NCBI RefSeq assembly: GCF_000224085.1
Contig: NC_015945.1
Coordinates: 2,057,501-2,121,500 of the forward strand
DNA length: 64,000 nucleotides
Direction of reading: 5' to 3'
DNA from: Allomuricauda ruestringensis DSM 13258
GTDB taxonomy: Bacteria > Bacteroidota > Bacteroidia > Flavobacteriales > Flavobacteriaceae
The notes below the pieces were generated by a model. It saw only the letters and a list, made by a program, of their open reading frames with translations. It searched no databases and was not told where the DNA came from. Shown here one piece after another: positions 60,664 through 64,000 of the stretch. Each line of letters starts with the position of its first letter. Positions within the stretch are counted from its first letter, which is position 1. The translations under genes were made by a program, and so were the position numbers.

Positions 60664-61434
60664 TTAAGAATTCAAAAACTTAAAACTCTTCTCGTAAAAC
60701 TGTTTAGGGTTCTCGGCATGGAGCCAATGTCCTGCTTTATCAATGGTTTCAATTTGGGCATTGGGGAAGTGCCTTTTTATTTCTTCAAAGTCGTTGGGCT
60801 GTATATATTCCGAACGATCGCCGCGTAAAAATAGGGTAGGACCATCATAAATGGCATTGGGGGTTATGTTTTCGCCAATATCCTCCATTTGGTCTTTGAG
60901 GACATCAAAATTGAAACGGAATCCTAGTTTTTCCTTTTCGACCCAATACAGGTTTTTGAGCAAAAACTGTCGAATGCCTCTTTCCTTAATATGTTTTGAT
61001 AGTTCATCATCGGCTTCCCGTCTATCTGAAATTTTGTCAAAATCCAATTGGGAGAGTCCATTGAATATAAAATCGTGATGTGGTGGGTAATATTTCGGGG
61101 CAATATCAGCAACAATTAATTTAGTCACCCTTTCTGGATGCGAAGTGGCCAGTTGCATGGCGGTTTTGCCACCCATGGAATGGCCCATTACAAAGGCAGA
61201 TGCTATGTTGTGGTAATCCATATAGTTGATGACATCATCACTCAATAGATCGTAATTGAACTCTTCGGAATGAAAACTTTTTCCATGGTTACGTTGATCT
61301 ATCAAATGAACTTCGAATCCATTTTCGGAATATTGTGAGCCGAGCGTTTTCCAATTGTCGGACATGCCCAAAAATCCATGTAGAATAATAAAAGGTTGTC
61401 CTTCGCCCAATATTTTTGAATGTAATATGTCCAT
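60664..61434 (-). CDS. Alpha/beta-fold hydrolase
   Basis: A 256-residue hydrolase with the oxyanion start ILHGFLGMSDNW, HLIDQRNHGKS, the nucleophile S86 in MGHSMGG and the C-terminal catalytic histidine in KAGHWLHAE. The pattern matches the YbfF-like esterases that cleave short acyl-CoA or esters. It overlaps pdxJ by 1 nt (TAATG), so the two are translated from one message. Confidence 0.93.
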   Translation of the reverse strand: MDILHSKILGEGQPFIILHGFLGMSDNWKTLGSQYSENGFEVHLIDQRNHGKSFHSEEFNYDLLSDDVINYMDYHNIASAFVMGHSMGGKTAMQLATSHPERVTKLIVADIAPKYYPPHHDFIFNGLSQLDFDKISDRREADDELSKHIKERGIRQFLLKNLYWVEKEKLGFRFNFDVLKDQMEDIGENITPNAIYDGPTLFLRGDRSEYIQPNDFEEIKRHFPNAQIETIDKAGHWLHAENPKQFYEKSFKFLNS

Positions 61435-62150
61435 TATTTCAATCGGTGTAAATACATGTTTACCACATTTTCGAGGCCCAGGTAAAGAGATTCGCAGATC
61501 AAGGCGTGCCCAATGGATACCTCCAAAAGGTGTGGAATGTGTTCCTTGAAAAATTTGATATTGTCCAAACTAAGATCGTGCCCCGCGTTGAGACCCAGAC
61601 CAACCTGTTGGGCCATTTCGGCAGCTTTGACAAAGGGAGCAATGCTTTCTTCCTTATTGCCTTTGGCAAACCCGTGGGCAAAACTTTCCGTGTAGAGCTC
61701 CACTCGGTCGGTACCGGTTTCTGCAGCTGCTTTTACCATTGCTGCATCGGGATCCACAAAAATGGAGGTTCGGATACCTTTTTCTTTAAAAGCTTTGATG
61801 ACGTCCACCAAAAAATCTTTGTGTTTAATGGTGTCCCAACCAGCGTTGGAGGTGATGGCATCCTCAGCATCAGGAACCAAGGTTACTTGTGTAGGCTTTA
61901 CTTCAAGGACTAAATCAATAAACTTTGGAATCGGGTTGCCCTCAATATTAAATTCCGTGGTCACCACCTTTTTTAAATCCCGGGCATCTTGGTAACGTAT
62001 GTGGCGTTCGTCGGGTCTTGGATGTATTGTGATACCCTCTGCGCCAAAAGATTCGATGTCCTTGGTCGAAGTAATCAGGTTGGGCACGTTACCTCCCCTG
62101 GAATTTCGTAATGTTGCCAGTTTATTTATATTGACACTCAACTTTGTCAT
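61434..62150 (-). CDS. pdxJ: Pyridoxine 5'-phosphate synthase
   Basis: PdxJ condenses deoxyxylulose 5-phosphate with 3-amino-2-oxopropyl phosphate in the DXP-dependent vitamin B6 route. It is a TIM barrel of 238 residues from the ATG at 62150. It has SVNINKLATLRN, AEGITIHPRPDERHI, EFNIEGNP, VTLVPD and GLGLNAGHDLSLDN. The promoter (-7 at 62171-62178) sits inside the longer frame to 62222, so the later ATG is used. The hydrolase gene follows with a 1-nt overlap. Confidence 0.95.
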   Translation of the reverse strand: MTKLSVNINKLATLRNSRGGNVPNLITSTKDIESFGAEGITIHPRPDERHIRYQDARDLKKVVTTEFNIEGNPIPKFIDLVLEVKPTQVTLVPDAEDAITSNAGWDTIKHKDFLVDVIKAFKEKGIRTSIFVDPDAAMVKAAAETGTDRVELYTESFAHGFAKGNKEESIAPFVKAAEMAQQVGLGLNAGHDLSLDNIKFFKEHIPHLLEVSIGHALICESLYLGLENVVNMYLHRLK

Positions 62151-62170
62151 GTGCTTCTTTTTTAGATTGT

Positions 62171-62178
62171 CAAAAATA
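62171..62178 (-). promoter_or_regulatory. -7 element of pdxJ
   Basis: TATTTTTG on the minus strand, about 20 nt before the pdxJ ATG. Confidence 0.5.
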
Positions 62179-62236
62179 AGAATTCGGCATGCCTTTTGCC
62201 ATTTTAAATTAGTATTTTGCACCTAATAGAAGTGTT

Positions 62237-62893
62237 ATGAACATTCAAGACAAAATAATCAATACAGTTCCCGTTTTTGAAGTGTCGGAAACTTTGAAGG
62301 ATGTGATCAAGTTTTTCGAAGAGACTACATTTTCCCATGTTGGGGTTACCGAAAACGGCACTTATTTGGGGTTGCTCTCGGAGAACGACCTTGCTTGTTT
62401 TGAACCTAAAAAGAAGATTGATGATTTTCGATTGGAGATGGAGAGCTTTTTTGTAACCAAGGAAACCGCTTGGTTGGATGTGTTGGAAATGTTCTCAAGA
62501 AACGAAGCCAATGTATTGCCCGTTTTGGATGAAGACCGTTTGATTATTGGGTATTATGACCTCGAGGATGTCGTGGACGTTTTTATAGACACTCCTTTCT
62601 TTAGGGAACCAGGCGCCATTTTGGTGATTTCCATTGGAATTAAAGATTATTCCTTTAGTGAAATTGCCCAAATTGTGGAAGGTAACAACGCCCGTTTGTT
62701 GGGAGCCTTTATTACAGCGTCCGAGAATGATATTGTTGAGATTACCTTAAAAGTCGGCACACAAAGTTTGAACGAAGTGGCCCAGACCTTTAGGAGATAT
62801 AACTACACCATTGTATATGGGAACAGTGATGACCAGTTCTTGGAAGATTTGAAACGGCGTTCCGACTATCTAGAAAAATATCTTAACGTTTAG
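62237..62893 (+). CDS. CBS-domain protein
   Basis: A 218-residue protein with a CBS pair (about 1-130; FFEETTFSHVGVTENGTYLGLL, then FSRNEANVLPVLDEDRLIIGYYDLEDV) and an ACT-like C-terminal domain (about 140-218). CBS pairs bind adenine nucleotides as a sensor. It is 2 nt upstream of nadK, so it may sense or regulate NAD(P) or adenylate state; that link is inferred from position. Confidence 0.9.
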   Translation: MNIQDKIINTVPVFEVSETLKDVIKFFEETTFSHVGVTENGTYLGLLSENDLACFEPKKKIDDFRLEMESFFVTKETAWLDVLEMFSRNEANVLPVLDEDRLIIGYYDLEDVVDVFIDTPFFREPGAILVISIGIKDYSFSEIAQIVEGNNARLLGAFITASENDIVEITLKVGTQSLNEVAQTFRRYNYTIVYGNSDDQFLEDLKRRSDYLEKYLNV

Positions 62894-62894
62894 T

Positions 62895-63776
62895 ATGAAG
62901 GTAGCCATATACGGTCAGTCTTTTCAACAAGAGGACCAGCTTTGCGTAGTGGAACTTTTGGACGAATTGAAGAAGTTGGATGCATCTGTTTATGTGGAAG
63001 AGAACTTCAACAAGCTCGTGGCCACAATCACCAAAGAACAAGTAAAAGGGACATTTACCCAATCCAAAGGATTGGATTCTTCCTTTGATATGTTCGTGAG
63101 TTTTGGAGGTGATGGCACCATGCTGCGGGCCGTTACCTATATAAAGGATTACGGAATTCCCATTGTTGGGGTCAATACTGGTCGATTGGGTTTTTTGTCC
63201 ACCTTTAAAAAAGAAAATGTACGCAAGCTCGTTACCGAGTTTGAAACTGGACACTATACCATCGAGGAACGCAGCTTGGTGGAAGTGGAACTGAACTCCG
63301 AACTGGATGAGTTCAATGGTCTCAACTTTGCACTGAACGAGATTACCGTCAGCCGTAAGGACACTACATCCATGATCACTGTGGAAACATGGTTGGATGA
63401 TGAGTACCTCACCTCTTATTGGTCCGATGGATTGATTGTTTCCACCCCAACAGGCTCAACAGGGTACTCATTGAGTTGTGGCGGACCTGTGATAGCACCC
63501 TCGGCAGAATCCTTGGTGTTGACGCCCATTGCACCGCACAACCTTAATGCAAGACCTTTGGTTATTTCTGATAAAACCCAAATCAGGTTAAAGGTTTCAG
63601 GCCGGGAACAGACCCATTTAGTATCCTTGGATTCCCGCATTGCCGATATTCCCAATGGAAAGGAAATCCGAATCAAAAAAGCGGACTTTACCATCAAAAT
63701 GATCGAGTATAAATCCGAAAGCTTCTTGAAAACATTGCGCAATAAATTACTTTGGGGAGAAGATAGACGCAATTGA
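62895..63776 (+). CDS. nadK: NAD kinase
   Basis: NadK phosphorylates NAD to NADP. The 293-residue protein has the key GGDGT (71-75) with the catalytic Asp, then NTGRLGFLS, ALNEITVSR (the NE/D site), and TPTGSTGYSLSCGGP. The CBS gene and nadK are 2 nt apart and should be co-transcribed. Confidence 0.97.
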   Translation: MKVAIYGQSFQQEDQLCVVELLDELKKLDASVYVEENFNKLVATITKEQVKGTFTQSKGLDSSFDMFVSFGGDGTMLRAVTYIKDYGIPIVGVNTGRLGFLSTFKKENVRKLVTEFETGHYTIEERSLVEVELNSELDEFNGLNFALNEITVSRKDTTSMITVETWLDDEYLTSYWSDGLIVSTPTGSTGYSLSCGGPVIAPSAESLVLTPIAPHNLNARPLVISDKTQIRLKVSGREQTHLVSLDSRIADIPNGKEIRIKKADFTIKMIEYKSESFLKTLRNKLLWGEDRRN

Positions 63777-63888
63777 TAAAATCAAAAGCAATAAAAGGAG
63801 CGAAAAACTGTTTAACAAGGGAAAGCAACTTTAAATATAAATCTATTGACCTTCCTTTACTCTTAATTCTTGAAACTTTTTGGATAGT

Positions 63889-64000
63889 ATGCGGATAGTT
63901 TTGGCTGTTTTTCTATGCTGTGTGATCAAGGTGAGTGCGCAAACCTACGAGATAGGGGTGTTCGCCGGTGGTGCCAACATGATAGGTGATGTAGGAAGGA
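63889..64000 (+). CDS. N-terminus of a PorG-like (DUF6089) protein (partial)
   Basis: The window ends inside this gene. The first 37 codons give a signal peptide ending VSAQ and then TYEIGVFAGGANMIGDVG, which matches the start of DUF6089/PorG outer-membrane proteins of the T9SS. In flavobacteria this gene follows CBS and nadK and precedes the isoprenyl transferase and bamA, in my recollection. The start (63889) is the first ATG with a signal peptide. Confidence 0.75.
   Translation, partial: MRIVLAVFLCCVIKVSAQTYEIGVFAGGANMIGDVGR

Noticed and set aside
62150..62222. Upstream extension of pdxJ
   Set aside because: It contains the -7 element and matches nothing in PdxJ proteins.

Overview
The window reads as chromosome of a marine-type member of the Flavobacteriaceae (Bacteroidota). 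The evidence is the Bacteroidota promoter shape (TTG, about 20 nt, TAnnTTTG) upstream of several genes, T9SS and gliding-type surface genes (PorP/SprF proteins, a CHU_C-type C-terminal sorting domain, the start of a PorG/DUF6089 gene and a probable sprA tail), a DUF2797 protein, LytS/LytTR signalling and the flavobacterial order of its cytochrome oxidase genes. A Muricauda/Allomuricauda-like genus is only a guess. Genes are tightly packed, many overlap by 1-20 nt, and the window looks like core genome with a few accessory patches. No prophage, insertion sequence, CRISPR array or rRNA operon was seen.

Layout: 1-1760 holds the tail of a probable SprA, then gcvH, a VanZ-like protein and a TonB. 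1868-7049 is a cytochrome oxidase assembly cluster: cyoE, two subunit III proteins, subunit IV, a thioredoxin-fold partner, SCO, DUF420 and a small CxxC membrane protein. 7151-7342 is a dead permease fragment. 7398-13129 is a MacAB/TolC-like export operon, followed by tsaB. 13823-20682 carries MscS, a DUF255 thioredoxin protein, dodecin, a NifU-type Fe-S scaffold, a lone PorP/SprF protein and a VWA protein. 20881-25358 has a LytS/LytTR two-component pair, a gamma-carbonic anhydrase-like protein and fabD. 25500-33247 is a three-gene surface operon: a 1602-residue Calx-beta adhesin with a T9SS sorting domain, PorP/SprF, and an OmpA-family protein. 33249-40648 has an NRAMP-like transporter without the usual metal motif, an S9 peptidase, a GMC oxidoreductase with its subunit-3 partner, and a collagen-like lipoprotein.

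40954-41580 is the most unusual stretch. It carries tRNA-Gly, a duplicated tRNA-Leu 5' end with a 20-nt perfect palindrome inserted in its D-loop, a small GIY-YIG nuclease gene, and the intact tRNA-Leu. After this come mutS, a SpoU-type methyltransferase, a folK-deoxynucleoside kinase fusion, sppA, a queuosine-precursor transporter, an AsmA-like protein, a DUF2797 protein and a GH3-family protein. A catalytically doubtful alpha/beta-hydrolase-like gene then sits behind a LacI-type palindrome. The remainder is tig-clpP-clpX, a SGNH lipoprotein, pdxJ with a hydrolase, CBS, nadK and the start of a porG-like gene.

Two systems stand out. (1) A family of small intergenic hairpins has a fixed core (GAGYGNAGYCGA), arms that differ in every copy yet stay complementary, and a leading TGTCA box. 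Some are paired head to head into REPIN-like elements of about 60-95 bp. (2) The GIY-YIG/tRNA-Leu module has the structure expected of a small mobile unit that duplicated part of a tRNA gene.

All domain calls come from reading motifs by eye. No alignment, folding or database search was run.
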